A stretch of DNA of 64,000 nucleotides from positions 7,712,680 to 7,776,679 of the forward strand of contig NC_082703.1 of NCBI RefSeq assembly GCF_949987515.2. Reading direction: 5' to 3'. Below the pieces are notes generated by a model. It searched no databases and was not told the origin of the DNA. It was given only the letters and a program-made list of their open reading frames with translations. Below, in pieces: positions 1 to 11,398 of the stretch. The DNA comes from Delphinus delphis. Lineage: Eukaryota > Chordata > Mammalia > Artiodactyla > Delphinidae. The position numbers and the translations under genes are program-made. Numbering within the stretch: position 1 is the first letter of the stretch; every line of letters begins with the position of its first letter.

Positions 1-1436
1 CTCAGCAGTAAAAATACACGTTTTTACTTATATCTATATTAACTCATCAATATCTATGTATGTAATTTATTGGAATACTATCTGAAAGAAAATAAAGGTA
101 GAGCTAAGACTTTTTAATAATGAGTCATTTTATATAAGTTTGTACTAAATAAAGCTAATTGATATTAAAGGCAATATCTTCAAAGAGCCTATTAAGATAT
201 TTTTAGACTCCAAAATACACATATTTCTTCTTTTTTCCTGATTCATATAAATTGAATAAATGTATATCCTATCTAAAGCAATTTATCCCCAATTCCAAAT
301 GGACAAGGATTGTTGTTACTTTTATAACCCTGTTTAGTCTCTCCACAACCTTTATAATGAGTTTGGAAAGTAGCTGAGTTTGGGAAGTAGGAGATGTACA
401 TTATCATATGAAAAGAGCTCTTCCAGCTTGCATAAATCTTCAACCATATACCTGAAAAATCTGGTTGGAGTTGATGTACATACTGGCTGGTGTTCATGTA
501 ATGGACATTGCATCTTACCAAAAGTCTTTCAAGTTCCCTGCTTTCTGCCTTCAGAGGAAGAGAAAGTTTCTCAGAACTAATTTCCCACTGGGAAAAAAAA
601 AAAACCCACATACTAAAAGTGAACCATACTTAACTTTATTCTTTAATTTTAGCAAATTTTAACACTTCTCTTAATTCTTTCCCATACTTTTAAAAATTCA
701 TGTAAACATCTTTGGTTTTAGTTTCATTTCCTTATGAAAGTTCCAGTTGATCCTGTTTTCCTATTCTTTTTAGGAACTTCTTTGGTAGAACAAACACAGG
801 AGAATAAGATCCCCTAAACTTATCAACTAGAAATGAACTTAGGAGAAAAGGTAAAGGCATTTGTGAAACAGAACTCAAGTTCAATCCCCCACATTTTAAA
901 TCCTGGTGAGGGCTCAACACACTGAAGCTAAGCTCTGGTCTTTGGTTCAACACATTACCATTCTCTGAACTGATGTTGGGAATAACATCACCGATCTGTA
1001 AAGATTTCATTTTCCTTTTTGAGCATTAGGTAAAGTTCTTCCCATCTAACAAAGGAGGATATTAACACAGCCCACGATTGCTTCTTTTCCTTTTGGTAAA
1101 TGATGAGATTTGAAAACAGTAGCAATCCATGGTTAATTCTGAGATTGCCATCACGTTCTTAATAACTGAACGCTCAGCTCTAGAGAATTCTGAACATCAC
1201 CCAATTTTATCCCTTCAGAGCATATCAAAGAAAATTGGATAATCCTAAAGAAAGGTTGGTCTGCCTTGGAAGATATAAGCTTTAGGAAAGGGAGTAGGGC
1301 ACCCCACTGCCTAGAGAACCATGCATTTTGGTATAGGACTCTTTCCTTTTCTTTCTCACTCTCCTCTCCCATCTCAAACCTCTACTCCATGACCTATTTA
1401 TCCAGAGGCAAGCTTTTAGTGAAATGCCAATGAAAG
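1..1436. other. Unannotated AT-rich sequence, no gene seen
   Basis: I see no recognisable repeat family, exon or RNA gene here. The open frames present are short, lack any family resemblance and overlap on both strands, as expected by chance. A run of A lies near 593-604. The stretch is most simply unique intergenic DNA or a repeat too diverged to name by eye. Confidence 0.5.
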
Positions 1437-1657
1437 CAGTAGTTGGCAAACTACGGCCCATGAGCCAAACCTGGCCCACATCCTGTTTTTGTAAATAAAG
1501 TTTTATTGGAACACAGCCATGCTCATTCATTTGCACATTGCCCGTGGCTGCTTTGGAGTTACAGGATGAGTTTAGGAGATACAACAGAGATCACGTGACA
1601 CACAAAGCCTAAAACATTTCCCATCTGATGCTTCCCTGAAGAAGTTTGCTAACTCTG
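1437..1657. mobile_element. hAT-type nonautonomous DNA transposon (MER-class MITE)
   Basis: The element opens CAGTAGTTGGCAAACT and closes AGTTTGCTAACTCTG, which are imperfect inverted terminal repeats. The interior carries the widespread mammalian MITE text around TTTTGTAAATAAAGTTTTATT and GGAACACAGCCATGC. Flanking 8-mers AATGAAAG and AACTGAAG agree at 5 of 8 positions and could be a decayed target duplication. It has no coding capacity. I am sure of the MITE class from memory of the family but not of the exact name. Confidence 0.75.
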
Positions 1658-2009
1658 AACTGAAGGATCAACTGAAGACTTTGGATTTACAAACATTAAG
1701 GTATTTGCAGGCTCAAAAAGCCAGCAATGATCATATACATCCCATATTTCTTCATTGGGTAATACAGCAGTTCATTTTCACTCTGCAAAGAAAATTATAT
1801 GCAGCATGTTAGGGAAGAAAATCAATAGCCCAGCAGGAAGGACCCTGAATACTTCATCTGACTCCATTACTTTTCTCCACTTCAGTGTCTTGAAAGCCCT
1901 GAGACTACCCTGGACAGCAGCATCCCAGGTTTCCTTACAGCTCATCATTATTGGTGTGGCAAGGAGGCACAGACTTCTCAAAACTTCACAGTAGGGTTGG
2001 GTTCTTTTG

Positions 2010-2011
<2 letters not shown>
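1658..2011. other. Unannotated spacer, no gene seen
   Basis: Nothing recognisable lies between the hAT element and the CA array. Frames on both strands cross this stretch and run into the microsatellite, which argues against a real exon. Confidence 0.45.

Positions 2012-2069
<58 letters not shown>
2012..2069. repeat. (AC)n microsatellite
   Basis: A nearly uninterrupted AC dinucleotide array of about 28 units begins after TTTTGTAT and ends at GCTAGCC. The uniformity suggests a mutable, probably length-polymorphic locus. The CVCVCV and HTHTHT peptides it implies are artefacts. Confidence 0.95.
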
Positions 2070-2070
<1 letters not shown>

Positions 2071-2160
2071 CTAGCCTGCAAGGACACCCAGCTCCCTCCC
2101 TCATTTATTTTATGGGTTTACCACACTTTTATTACCAGTAGTCAGTGAACAAAACTCTCA

Positions 2161-2637
2161 CCCCCCTAGCTCTCCCCTTTGGTAACCATAGGTTTGTTTT
2201 CTGTGTCTGTGAATCTATTTCTGTTTTGTAAATAAGTTCATTTGTATCATTTTTTTAGATTCCACATATAAGTGATATCGTATGATATTTGTCATTTTCT
2301 GTCTGACTTACTTCACTTAGTATGAGAATCTCCAGGTCCATCCATGTTGCTTTAAATGGCATTAGTTCACCCTTTTTATGGCTGAGTAGTAGTCCATCAT
2401 ATACATGTACCACAACTTCTTTATCCATTCCTCTGTCGATGGACACTTAGGTTGCTTCCCTGTCTTGGCTATTGTAAGTAGTGCTGCTATGAACATTGGG
2501 GTGCATGTATCTTTTCAAATTAGAGTTCTCTTCAGATATACACCCAGGAGTGGGATTGCAGGATCATAGGGTAACTTATTTTTGTTTTTTTAAGGAACCT
2601 CCATTCTGTTCTCCATAGTGGCTGCACCAATTTCCTT
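2161..2637 (-). mobile_element. LINE-1 fragment, ORF2 C-terminus and 3' UTR, antisense
   Basis: On the minus strand this encodes the end of L1 ORF2 (peptides such as WMDLEILILSEVSQTENDKY) followed by the start of the 3' UTR. The plus strand shows the familiar antisense text GGTAACCATAGG near 2180 and TATGGCTGAGTAGTAGTCC near 2377. The copy is 5'-truncated near 2637 and holds in-frame damage. Similar CCCTCATTT words at 2098 and 2638 may be a target duplication. Confidence 0.85.
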
Positions 2638-3510
2638 CCCTCATTTTTTACGTCCACTAAGGTGCTGACCACCAGCTGGCATAAATGACAGATGATGCTA
2701 ACTTCCAACAGATGTCTTTCTGACCCCAAAGATAATGGAAATGACAAATAATAACTTTGTAATTACCTTAACTGCAACCAAAGCATAAGCTGAAAAATCA
2801 CCAGATGAGAACCTACAGGGAACATGTGAGACCAACTTCCCCATTAAGCATGTTTAAGGGTCCCCCGTGCTGTGAAGCTCAGGAGCTGTGCCAAGACAGC
2901 GGGGAAGGCAGCCCAACAACAGGCACCCAACCATAAATCCTCTCGGCCCCATGATACACAAACACGACTTCAGCATCTGCATGCGCGGCGGACGGGAAAC
3001 TGAGAAATGAAGATTAAATGGGAACTAGGGCACTGTCAGAGCTTGGAGTTTTACAGTGCTTTGGATCAGATAAAAGTCCTCTAATTAAAAACACATTTTA
3101 AGTGCTCCCATTCTCTTTTCTTTTCTGGCTGCTGGGTCTGGTCCTTGAGAAGAAACAATAGGAAAGACAAGAAAGGCAAAGAGAGTTTTGAACTGATGAG
3201 AGAAGGGTTTGCCTTTTGCTCATGTTCTTGCTTTGGGAAGTGGGTTAGACAATGACTGTGAAATGCAGTGAGCCACTGCTAACCTTGACCCATGGCATGG
3301 CTGTCTGGGCTTTGTGCTTTGAGGAGAACAGAGGGACTTGTGAGCACGGTGAAATTTTTCTTTATTTTCAAGAATCTGGAGCTTGTTTGAACTAAGTCTT
3401 TGATTAAACACCCAGAAGTGAACTTGTTTAGTTGGACTAAAAATCCTGACCATGTTGTTTGTTCCTAGATGGAGGTTAGTCAATCCCCAAGTAGAAACAA
3501 TTCTCACTTA
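2638..3510. other. Unannotated sequence, no gene seen
   Basis: I recognise no repeat or exon. A minus-strand frame at 3220-3507 has no family resemblance. CpG is sparse apart from a small cluster near 2983-2996. Confidence 0.45.
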
Positions 3511-4024
3511 TGATGATTAATTTTACATATCAACTTGACTGGGCCACAACGTGCCCAGTTATTTGGTCTACAACTATTCTGGGTATTTCTGTTACGTGTG
3601 CTGGATGGGACTAACATTTAAATAGGTAGACTGAGTAAAGTAGATGGCCCCTCCTATTATGGGTAGACTGCCTCCAATCAGTTGAAGTCCTGAATAGAAC
3701 AAAAAGGCTGATCCTCCCCTAAGTAAGAGAAAATCCTTTCTGTCTGATGGCCTTCAGACTAGGACATCAGCATTTTTCCTGCCTTTGGACTTAAACTGAA
3801 AGATCAGCTCTTCCTGGGTTTTGAGCCTGCTGGCCTCCAGACTGGAGCTACGCTGTCAGTTCTTCTGGGTCTCCAGCGTGCTGACTCACCCTGAAGATCT
3901 GGGGATTTGCCAGCTCAGAATTGCATAAGCTATGTTTATAATAACAAATATCTTTTCATGTATGTATGTACACATGCACACACATATCCTATTTGTTCTG
4001 TTTCTCTGGACCCTACCTAATACA
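3511..4024 (+). mobile_element. Old LTR-like repeat (ERVL/MLT2-like), solo
   Basis: The block begins TGATGATTAATTTTACATAT with CAACTTGACTGGGC just after, and ends TTCTGTTTCTCTGGACCC followed by ACCTAATACA. That gives the TG...CA ends of an LTR and a tail text widespread in mammals. No internal retroviral region follows. The ERVL/MLT2 label is from memory and uncertain; that it is an interspersed repeat is much surer. Confidence 0.65.
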
Positions 4025-4369
4025 TCACTGAATCTGAAGCTAAGTATCTAAGGACATGCATGAGATGGCAAAAATCTTATTATTGATTTTCTCCCTGTAA
4101 CTCCCTCCCACTGAAACTATTTATCCCCCTTGGAGCTCTAACAGAATTAACTGTATGAAGACAGTTGTTATGATCACCTTCTCCAGGCTAACCATTTCCA
4201 TTTGACATAACCATTCGTCATTAGACACCATTTGAGATTTTTCACCCTCACCGTCACTCTTCTCTAAATGCCCTACAGTCTGCCTATATCCCACATGAAG
4301 TGTGGGATAGTCTTCTTTAGGTCCAGAGTTATCACCCCCTGGATTCTAATTCATTATATCCATTCATGC
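4025..4369. other. Unannotated sequence, no gene seen
   Basis: Pyrimidine-rich on the plus strand with no recognisable repeat edge. It could be upstream L2 sequence belonging to the next entry, but the match is too weak to call. Confidence 0.35.
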
Positions 4370-4740
4370 AGCATATTTTGGCATTAGCTTTTTTGATGAT
4401 TATATCTCTGATCTACATTGGCCTAAATTCTTCTGCTGAACTGTATCTTTTTCTTTATGCACTAACATTTTTTAAAGCATAGAAACTCATTAAGTGATAG
4501 CTCAACTCTTACCTATAAGCTGCTTTCCCTTGGATCAACATTTCTAGACCAAATCTTTCATCTAAGCCCCAGCACCAATTCAACCACCTCCTGGGATGTT
4601 CACAGTTACCCTGTTTGATGTAAGCTCCACAAGGGCAGGAATTTATGTTTGTTTTATTCACTGCTGTATGCCCAGTGCCTAGAGTAGCCTCTGGCACCTA
4701 GGAGGTAGGCTGTCTGCAAACATTGTTAAACATATAAATA
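4370..4740 (+). mobile_element. LINE-2 (L2) 3'-end fragment
   Basis: The run around 4625-4700 (AAGCTCCACAAGGGCAGGAA, then CACTGCTGTATGCCCAGTGC) is the classic L2 3' end, which normally reads 'ctccatgagggcaggga ... gcctggcacatagtagg'. The upstream part is weaker and its left boundary approximate. It is an ancient, non-coding LINE remnant. Confidence 0.7.
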
Positions 4741-4829
4741 ATTGAATCTTAAAGTGCACATGTTCAAATATAGTCCTACCCCCTTATCTCACTTCCTATA
4801 GAACCTCTCAGGAGAGTGGTACCACCATC

Positions 4830-5600
4830 CATACAGGTACCAAAGCCAAAAATCTGAGTCATCCTGTATCCATATTCTACCTCACTTCACATATCCAGTT
4901 AGATCTCAAGGAACACTGATTTCTCCCTGAGTGTCTTTCGAATTGATCTCTTTTCTCTTTCTCACCACCACTGACTTAGTGTAGGCCCTCATCTTCTCCT
5001 TATTTATGATTTTCAATAGTCCCCTAAATAAATGAATGACTCCATTCTTACCCCCACTTTTTAAAATTCATCCATTCTTCATGCTTCAGTCAATGCTCTC
5101 TTTCAGAAACGCAAACCTGATTAAAGTATTATACTACTTAAAGGCCTTTGTTAGCTCCCCATGATGGTCACAGTAAAATCCAAGTCCTTAGCAAGGCATT
5201 CATCCGTTCCAAGCTCCTTCTTGGTCTGAGCCTTATCTACCTTCCCAGCTTCACTTCTCTTCACTCTACCGCCAAGTGCCCTATTCTTCAGTCATAAGGA
5301 GCACGCCTCTGACCTGTGCACGCATTTCTTGCTTTTGTTTCTTCTCTGTATCTACAGAGTTGACTACAACTCACTAAACGATTCAGGAGGTAGCTGCTGA
5401 TCATCCCCAGCCTGGGTAAGCTACCTCGTCTGCACTCACAGAACACCTGGGCCGACCTTGATTGTAGACAAACATAATAAAGTGTGATAAGGGCCCTCTC
5501 TCATGCTTGATTCTAAAATTGTGTGAATTTGTATCCTCGGTGCTCATCCTAGTGTTCAGGACATAATCAGTTCTCAGTTGAATGAATTTCACCCTACGAA
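4830..5600 (+). mobile_element. LINE-2 (L2) fragment, older 3' portion
   Basis: The text TGAGTCATCCTGTATCC, GATCTCAAGGAAC, TTAGCTCCCCATGATGGTC and AAAATCCAAGTCCTTAGCAA follows the L2 consensus in order. The block ends near 5560-5588 with a decayed 'ggcacatagtagg...ttgaatgaat' tail. No ORF survives. Confidence 0.65.
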
Positions 5601-6175
5601 GCAGGTGGCAAAAGGCGAGAAAGGAAAAGGACCAAGTGGGTGGGAGATATTCCAGAACAAGTGACCCACATGAACAAAGGCACAGGGCAAGAGAATAATG
5701 CTTGTGTCTAGGGTGCAGAGAGGCACACAGAGTTCAGGCAGGGAAGTGGGGAGCAGAGGGCTAGAAAAGAAAGCTGTTCTTTACAAAGAGAATTTCTCAG
5801 GTCAGTGAGTTGCCATCTGGCCATCCTGCAGACCCAGTGTTCCATTTCTAGTCTTCCAGCAATCAACAAATTATATGCATGATATAGACTTCCCTCTGAG
5901 GGTACCACATCTCACATTTTGCACTGTCTCCCCTTCATCAGCAATAACAGACAAACCTGCCGAGTTCAGCATATATTATCTTGTTAGCAAGGCTTTCCCT
6001 TCACTGCTGCCTCTTTGCAACTCAATCTCTCTAATGCTGACTGCTAAAATGACTTGAGGTCCAGGTGTAGATTCAACATCTGAGTCAGGAGCTCTAAAAT
6101 CTGTGCCAGCAATGTGGAAATGTGTTGGGAGATGTGATAATGATTTATCTGTAGCACATTTATTGGAACATGTCA
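5601..6175. other. Mostly unannotated; possible antisense L2 scrap
   Basis: CCAGAACAAGTGACCCACATG followed by AAAGGCACAGGGCAAGAG near 5651-5692 resembles antisense L2 internal text, but the match is short. No exon or RNA gene is seen in the rest. Confidence 0.35.
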
Positions 6176-6388
6176 AAGCCCCGAATAAAAATAACTCACA
6201 TTTATAGAGTACTTTCCTTGTACCAGGTATTGGCCTAAATATTCTGCACGTATTAACTCTCAAAATTCCTATGAGATATACGCCCTTATTGTCCCATTTT
6301 ACAGATGAAGTCATTGAGGCACAGAGAAGTTGAGAACACTCTACAGGGTCACACAGCAGACAAAAGTTGGAGTTAGAATTTTTTAAAT
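6176..6388 (-). mobile_element. MIR SINE, antisense
   Basis: On the plus strand it reads ACATTTATAGAGTACTTTCC, then TGTCCCATTTTACAGATGA and GAGGCACAGAGAAGTTGAG, and GGGTCACACAGCAGAC. This is the reverse complement of the MIR core-SINE. It is ancient and non-coding. The 140-residue minus-strand frame crossing it is spurious. Confidence 0.85.
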
Positions 6389-6873
6389 GAAACACCAAAT
6401 TCTATGAACTTAATGATTATCCTATGGTGCCTCCTTAAAATAGGCAAGAAATGCAGGACCAAAAAAGAGAGTACAGCTTTTAATATTGACTTTGCTGTAA
6501 AGTATATGATTTTGGTTAAGTCAGGACTCCATGAAACTTATTTTCTGTACCATGACAGAATTTGTGTAGAAGAGCAGGCTTCAAACACTTTTACTTCCAC
6601 AGCCCTAACATAATTTTTAAAAAATATATTGTGTCCCCTTGCACATTTTAAAAGGACATCTAGATTTTCAATAATATGTTTAAATGTTTGCAAAAATAAA
6701 TACTTTCTAGCATTTTATAAATATAGATTTTAAAATAAAACGTTTCTATTATTCTTTAAATATAGGCACTTCAGCCCTCTTCTCGTTACTGTTTGCATGG
6801 TACATCTTTTTCCTTCCTTAAAAGTTCAACCTGTCTGTGTCTTTGAATCTAAACTATGTCTTTTGTACAGAGC
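6389..6873. other. Unannotated AT-rich sequence
   Basis: There is no recognisable family or gene. Oligo-A and oligo-T rich text such as AATTTTTAAAAAATATATT sits near 6612-6630. Confidence 0.4.
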
Positions 6874-6957
6874 ATATCATTAAATCTTTTTTTATTGAAG
6901 TATAGTTGATTTACAATGTTGTCAGTTTCAGGTATACAGCAAACATCATTAAATCTT
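6874..6957 (-). mobile_element. Extremely short 5'-truncated LINE-1 insertion with TSDs
   Basis: Only about 54 bp of L1 3' end (6889-6942, antisense, starting in the poly-T and including ATTGAAGTATAGTTGATTTA) lie between near-identical 15-mers ATATCATTAAATCTT (6874-6888) and ACATCATTAAATCTT (6943-6957). They differ at one position. The flanking duplication marks a complete, tiny target-primed insertion and not a deletion remnant. Confidence 0.75.
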
Positions 6958-7286
6958 GCTTTTTTTTTAGCTGGACTGATCATTTGTATGTTTGATTGAA
7001 GTCTTTAGTGCATTCATACTTAATATAATTATTGATATTGTTGGATTTACATCTGTCATTTTGCTATTTGTTTTCTGCTTGTCTCATGTATTTTTTCCTC
7101 CTTTACCGTTTCTTTTTGTGTTAAACCAATATTTTTTTAAGTAAACCATTTTAATTACTCTCTTGAGATTTTACTCTGATTTTTTAAATTTAGCTTTCAA
7201 AATGGCTTACACTAGACATTACAACATGCATCTTTAAAAATAAAAATTGTATATATTTAAGGTATATACTATGATGTTTTGCTATA

Positions 7287-7288
7287 TA

Positions 7289-7325
<37 letters not shown>

Positions 7326-7326
7326 T
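7287..7326. repeat. (TG)n(TA)n simple repeat
   Basis: A short TG run followed by a TA run lies inside the antisense L1 3' UTR, where such arrays commonly arise. It is likely unstable in length. Confidence 0.85.
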
Positions 7327-7939
7327 GCAATGATTACTGTAATCAAGCTAAGTAATATATCCACCTCCTTACACAGTTATCGTTTGTGTGTGTGTGGTGA
7401 GAGCACCTGAGATCTACTCACTTAGCAAATTTCCAGTATGCAATACAATATTATACTCTTTTGAACATTCCTGTATGTTAGATCTCTAGACTTATCCTAC
7501 ATAACTGCAAATTTGCATCCTTTGACCAACGTCTCTCCATTTTCCCCACCTCCTCATCTTAATTTATCACAATCCGTTTCAGATTTTAGTGACCTAATTC
7601 TAGTAAAATATACCTCCATCCCCTCTCTGTGATGTTAATGTCATTATGTATTGTATCTACATATGCTCTGAACACCATAGTAGTGTTATAATCATTGCTT
7701 TAGACAAGCGCATGTGTATTTTTAAGAGATTAAGAGTAAACAAAAATACATAGTGAGAGTAATTTTTATTTACCCACATACTACATTTCCCTATTCTTCA
7801 CTCCTCCTTGTGTATTTGATTTCACATCTGGTGTCACTTCCTTTCAGCCTAAAGGACATTTTTATAGGAGAGATGTGCTAGCAAAGACTTCTCTTGGTTT
7901 TTGTTTATCTAGGAATGTCTTTATTGTTCATTCTTTTTA

Positions 7940-8124
7940 TTTATTTATTTATTTTGCAGTACGCGGGCCTCTCACTGTTGTGGCCTCTCCCGTTGCGGAG
8001 CACAGGCTCCGGATGCGCAGGCTCAGCGGCCATGGCTCACGGGCCCAGCCGCTCCGCGGCATGAACCCGTGTCCCCTGCATTGGCAGGTGGACTCTCAAC
8101 CACTGCGCCACCAGGGAAGCCCCC
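7940..8124 (-). mobile_element. CHR-type tRNA-Glu SINE (cetacean), internally deleted
   Basis: The minus strand starts GGGCTTCCCTGGTGGCGCAG (A-box region) and ends GTACTGC before an AAAT-rich tail. About 30 bp is missing relative to full copies: CGCGGCATG joins ACCCGTGTCC, removing the segment that normally reads TGGGATCTTCCCGGACC. TTCATTCTTTTT on the left and TTCATTCATTTTT on the right look like target duplications. This family is the main evidence for a cetacean source. Confidence 0.9.
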
Positions 8125-8200
8125 TTTCATTCATTTTTGAAGAATAGTTTTGGTAGATAAAGTATCGTTAACTGACAATTTATGAACTTACTACGACTAA

Positions 8201-9225
8201 GTGTGAGGCAATTATAACTTGGAGCAGCATTTCCCAAAGAAGTATACCCTCTGGAAGTTCAGTTGCTATGAAATATCCATGGTCTATTATAGTTTCTTTA
8301 AAATAGGGATTCTCAGAGTTTTTCAAGCACTAATATGGGTCTTGACTCTTGATGAAGAAGAGAGAGCCTGAAATGCTTCCAGAAGTTTTTTTACTACAGG
8401 GGACTTTTTCTACTGAGCATCTCACTAGTGTTCTACAAACAATACATTGAAAAATGTAAACCCAGTTTGGATAAGTAAACTGAGGCACAGAAAGGGACTG
8501 AGTGTGGCCCAATGGATGAAGTAATGGCGCAGTAAAAACAACTGTAGGAAGGTACATTTCCATCCTATGTACTCCCAGCAGCCTCACAAGGAGGATCATT
8601 TTACTGGAGAAGCAAGGGTTATGACATTTATTGGCAGTCAAGGAAATACACTGTGATTGGTTTATTATTGGAATTTTGTTGTTGTTGACTACTGCTCTAT
8701 GTTTGACCACACAGCTTGAGAAGTGATCTGGAACTTAATTTGTTATCTTCACCTTAATGCAACTACATGCTTGACTGTTATAGTTCACATTGAATAGAAA
8801 AAAAATATTCTGCAGTTGAAACATCCCTATTTTATAATTACATTTTGGTTGCTGAGGCATTATCTGGGCATCCTGCAAAGCTCAACTAATGCAAACCTAA
8901 TTCTCCTTTAATACCAATCCCAGGAGGAGTTTAACTTGAAAACAGTAAGATTTATTTTTGAGTCTGTAGATTGTTTTTAAATATTTAGTTGCTAAATTTT
9001 ATGTACTGTATAAGGAAGAAAACAGATAATGAGAAAGTTCTGTTATTTCTTCTCTTCTGAAGGAGGCAGGAAAGGCACAAAGCTCACAGTAGTCAGCTAT
9101 ATAGTCTGGAAGATGATTACAGCACAAATAGGTGTACATTACACAATAATACAACTCCTCCTCAGGTAAAATATATGAGGATAGGACTATATCTCTTCTA
9201 GAATTATAACCGTTAACATGATTAT
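8201..9225. other. Unannotated ~1 kb, no gene seen
   Basis: I recognise no repeat family or exon. A minus-strand open frame of 126 codons (8330-8710) has no family resemblance and no splice or promoter context that I can defend. Confidence 0.4.
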
Positions 9226-9430
9226 GTTAATGATTGGCTAACATTTATTGAACTCTTGCTATGTATCATTTCAACCACACAACAATCCAATAAGTAGCTA
9301 CTATTAATTATCTTCATTATAAAAATCAGGAAACCAAGCTAGAAAGATTAGGTAACATATTTATGATTCACCGCTGTGTCCTGTCTATGACTCGACATCT
9401 ATGCTTTTAACCTTCTATGTGTGGATAACC
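9226..9430 (-). mobile_element. MIR SINE, antisense, decayed
   Basis: The text GGCTAACATTTATTGAACTC, then AATAAGTAGCTACTATTAA and AAAATCAGGAAACCAAGCT, follows the reverse complement of MIR with many substitutions. It abuts the MER5A element. Confidence 0.65.
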
Positions 9431-9436
9431 ATACAG

Positions 9437-9599
9437 CAGTGATTCTCAAAGTGTGATCCACTTACAAGCACCATCAACATGACCTGGGAACTTGATCGAA
9501 AGACCTACTGAATCAGAAACTCTGGGGATGGGACCCAGCATTGGGTTTTTACCAGCCCTCCAGGTGATGCTGCGGTTCTCTAAAATTTGAGAACCACTG
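9437..9599 (+). mobile_element. MER5A (hAT-Charlie MITE) with target duplication
   Basis: It begins CAGTGATTCTCAAAGTGTG and ends TTTGAGAACCACTG, the standard MER5A termini, with the internal landmark CTGAATCAGAAACTCTGGGG. Flanking 8-mers CCATACAG (9429-9436) and CCATGTAG (9600-9607) match at 6 of 8 positions, and both differences are transitions. That fits an old hAT insertion. It is non-coding. Confidence 0.9.
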
Positions 9600-10334
9600 C
9601 CATGTAGCATGATACTTAGTCAATGTGTTTTTGGCTGAGAGACAATATAAAGGATTTTTTTTACTACACATTACAAACCCATCTCTCAAATATGCAAAGT
9701 CAATCTGCAGAGTACATTATAGCATGCATCTTAAATCTTATTTATAAAATCACAGTCCAGTATTTTGTTTGGCTCCTCTTTGGCTTCTTCCCTACCTCAG
9801 CAAGTGTTCCCAGGGCCACTGCATTGTACGAGCACCTGATTCTGCTGCTTTTGGAGAAGCCGATCCTACTTCCATTCAAGCCTTCTGAGCTTCAATGTCC
9901 TCACATGTCTACCCCACCTATCCAGAAGTCATCAGTATCTGGCACAGTCTCTGGCACATAGCAGATAGTTAATAATCATTAATAAATAATTTGTTTAACT
10001 GCTATAAGCAGTTTAACAAATGATGCAGATTTTCAATGATTATTCTAGGTACTCTTCTGAAAGTGGATTTATAATACTTGTTGACTGGTCTGATTACTTT
10101 GGGTATAACAAGAGTCTACCAAAGTCAGGCATCATCATATTTCAGTAAGGTATACATGACCAATGTGGTCATTTATCTTCAAAGACAGATTTCCCAGTGA
10201 ACCACGCTTCCCAGTAATCATGTCCTGTGTATGGTGATTTTGTGTTAATTTTGAAACTAAGTCATTAAAAATGCAGTTTCCACCTTGGTCTCTTGAAATA
10301 TGTGCTCAAAACCAGCCACGATGTAAGAAGTTTA
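9600..10334. other. Spacer with a decayed L2 3' tail near 9926-9985
   Basis: Around 9941-9975, TGGCACAGTCTCTGGCACAT followed by AGCAGATAGTTAATAATCA resembles an L2 3' end. The rest shows nothing recognisable. A plus-strand frame at 9623-9961 has no family support. Confidence 0.4.
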
Positions 10335-10672
10335 TACTGAGACCTCCATGCTATAAGGGAATCCAAAGTAGCTAGCCAAGTGGAGAGGCTCCATGGATAG
10401 AGAGACATACCCAGTCAACCCCCAACTGCACTGGGCTTCCCAGGTGAGGCATAAGATTTGTGAGTTAAAAGCTATCATGGACATCCAGCCCAATGGGCCT
10501 TCAGTTGGGTTCCATCTGCCATCGGACTACAGCTATATGAAAGACCTCAGACAAGAATAGCCCACGTGAGCTCAGTCACTCACAAAACAGTAAGCAACAA
10601 TAATACATTGTTATTTTAAGTCACTGTATTTTGGGGTAGTTTGTCATATAGCAATAGCTAACGATAGCAATA
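10335..10672 (+). mobile_element. MLT1-type (MaLR) LTR, 3' portion
   Basis: The landmarks TGGACATCCAGCCCAATGGG, then TTATTTTAAGTCACTGTATT, TTTGGGGTAGTTTGTCATAT and AGCAATAGCTAACGATA match the 3' half of MLT1 LTRs. No gag-like internal sequence is adjacent, so it is a solo fragment. The left boundary is uncertain. Confidence 0.65.
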
Positions 10673-11239
10673 GGTCAGGGTTTAAAAGTATCGCATATGT
10701 TGAACATATATCATGGTGCCTAAATGTAACACAGTCAGCTAAGGGAGAAGGGTGAGGTCTACGTATAATTCATTTCCTTTTCCTAGCTTTAGTAACACAT
10801 TAGTGTTGCTTCAGTGTGGACTCTAAGCATTTTTATTGTGAGTATAAAAACTAAATTTGCATAGCAGGCAATGTTGCATATTGCATAGTTCAGTGGAGTT
10901 AGAAATTTCATTAACAGCACAGGGAATATTTTTTATGAGTGTCCATGAAAGAAAAAAGGATAAAATTTGTATCCTGTTTAAAATGTTATAACTTGAGTTA
11001 CACTGTACATTAAGTAGATCAGTTCCTACTACAACCTAAGAAAAGTGACTAAATGTTGACTGGTACTGCTTCCAGAAAGCTGTGAAGACTTGTATCATGT
11101 GAAGCAGCCTGTTCAAGGAGCCAGATACACACACATTACACTTTCCACACGGGGGCTTCCTCCGTGGTACTTTGTAAGGCTATCTAGTTAGCATTATAAA
11201 GCTTAATATTTATCAAATTCCTGACCCTGAACAATTTTT
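10673..11239. other. Unannotated sequence, no gene seen
   Basis: No family, exon or RNA gene is recognised. CACACGGGGGCTTCCTCCG near 11146-11164 is a lone GC-richer patch. Confidence 0.4.
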
Positions 11240-11382
11240 ATATTAAAATTATTTTTTTCTTCTCCACCTCCATCCAATATAGAGTGGACTAAATGCATAT
11301 CTTTATATACCACTTACCATTTATCACATACTATACGTACTAGCTTTATTCTATATACAAGTAAACCGTAATGTATTTATAG
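11240..11382 (+). mobile_element. L2 fragment, left half of a split copy
   Basis: This decayed L2 3' region leads into GGCAAAGATCATCTCTT and appears to resume after the large L1 at 16150, where CCATAGTGCCTGGC follows. The L1 therefore landed in a pre-existing L2 copy. Confidence 0.5.
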
Positions 11383-11398
11383 GCAAAGATCATCTCTT
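11383..11398. repeat. Left target-site duplication of the large L1
   Basis: GCAAAGATCATCTCTT matches GCAAAGGTTATTTCTT at 16150-16165 in 13 of 16 positions, and all three differences are transitions. On the L1 sense strand the right copy reads TT|AAGAAATAACC, a good L1 endonuclease target (TT/AARAAA-like). Confidence 0.8.

Larger units (their letters stand above)
6961..8200 (-). mobile_element. Antisense old LINE-1 nest (L1M type), interrupted
   Basis: The plus strand carries antisense L1 text in pieces. At 6961-7230 there is old L1 sequence (TTGCTATTTGTTTTCTGC, ATTACAACATGCATCTTTAA). At about 7235-7580 there is an L1MA/L1MB-like 3' UTR (GTGGTGAGAGCACCTGAGA, ATCTACTCACTTAGCAAATT, CTTTGACCAACGTCTC). 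From about 7580 old L1 text resumes (TCTGGTGTCACTTCCTTTC, CTAGGAATGTCTTTATTG) up to and beyond the SINE at 7940-8124. The likely order is old L1 first, then the L1M and CHR SINE insertions. Subfamily names and internal joints are approximate. Confidence 0.6.

Noticed and set aside
5976..6398. 140-codon minus-strand frame
   Set aside because: It runs through an antisense MIR and flanking DNA, with no family resemblance.
7875..8147. 90-codon frame beginning with a signal-peptide-like hydrophobic run
   Set aside because: The hydrophobic part is the SINE tail (TTTA repeats) and the rest is the SINE body.
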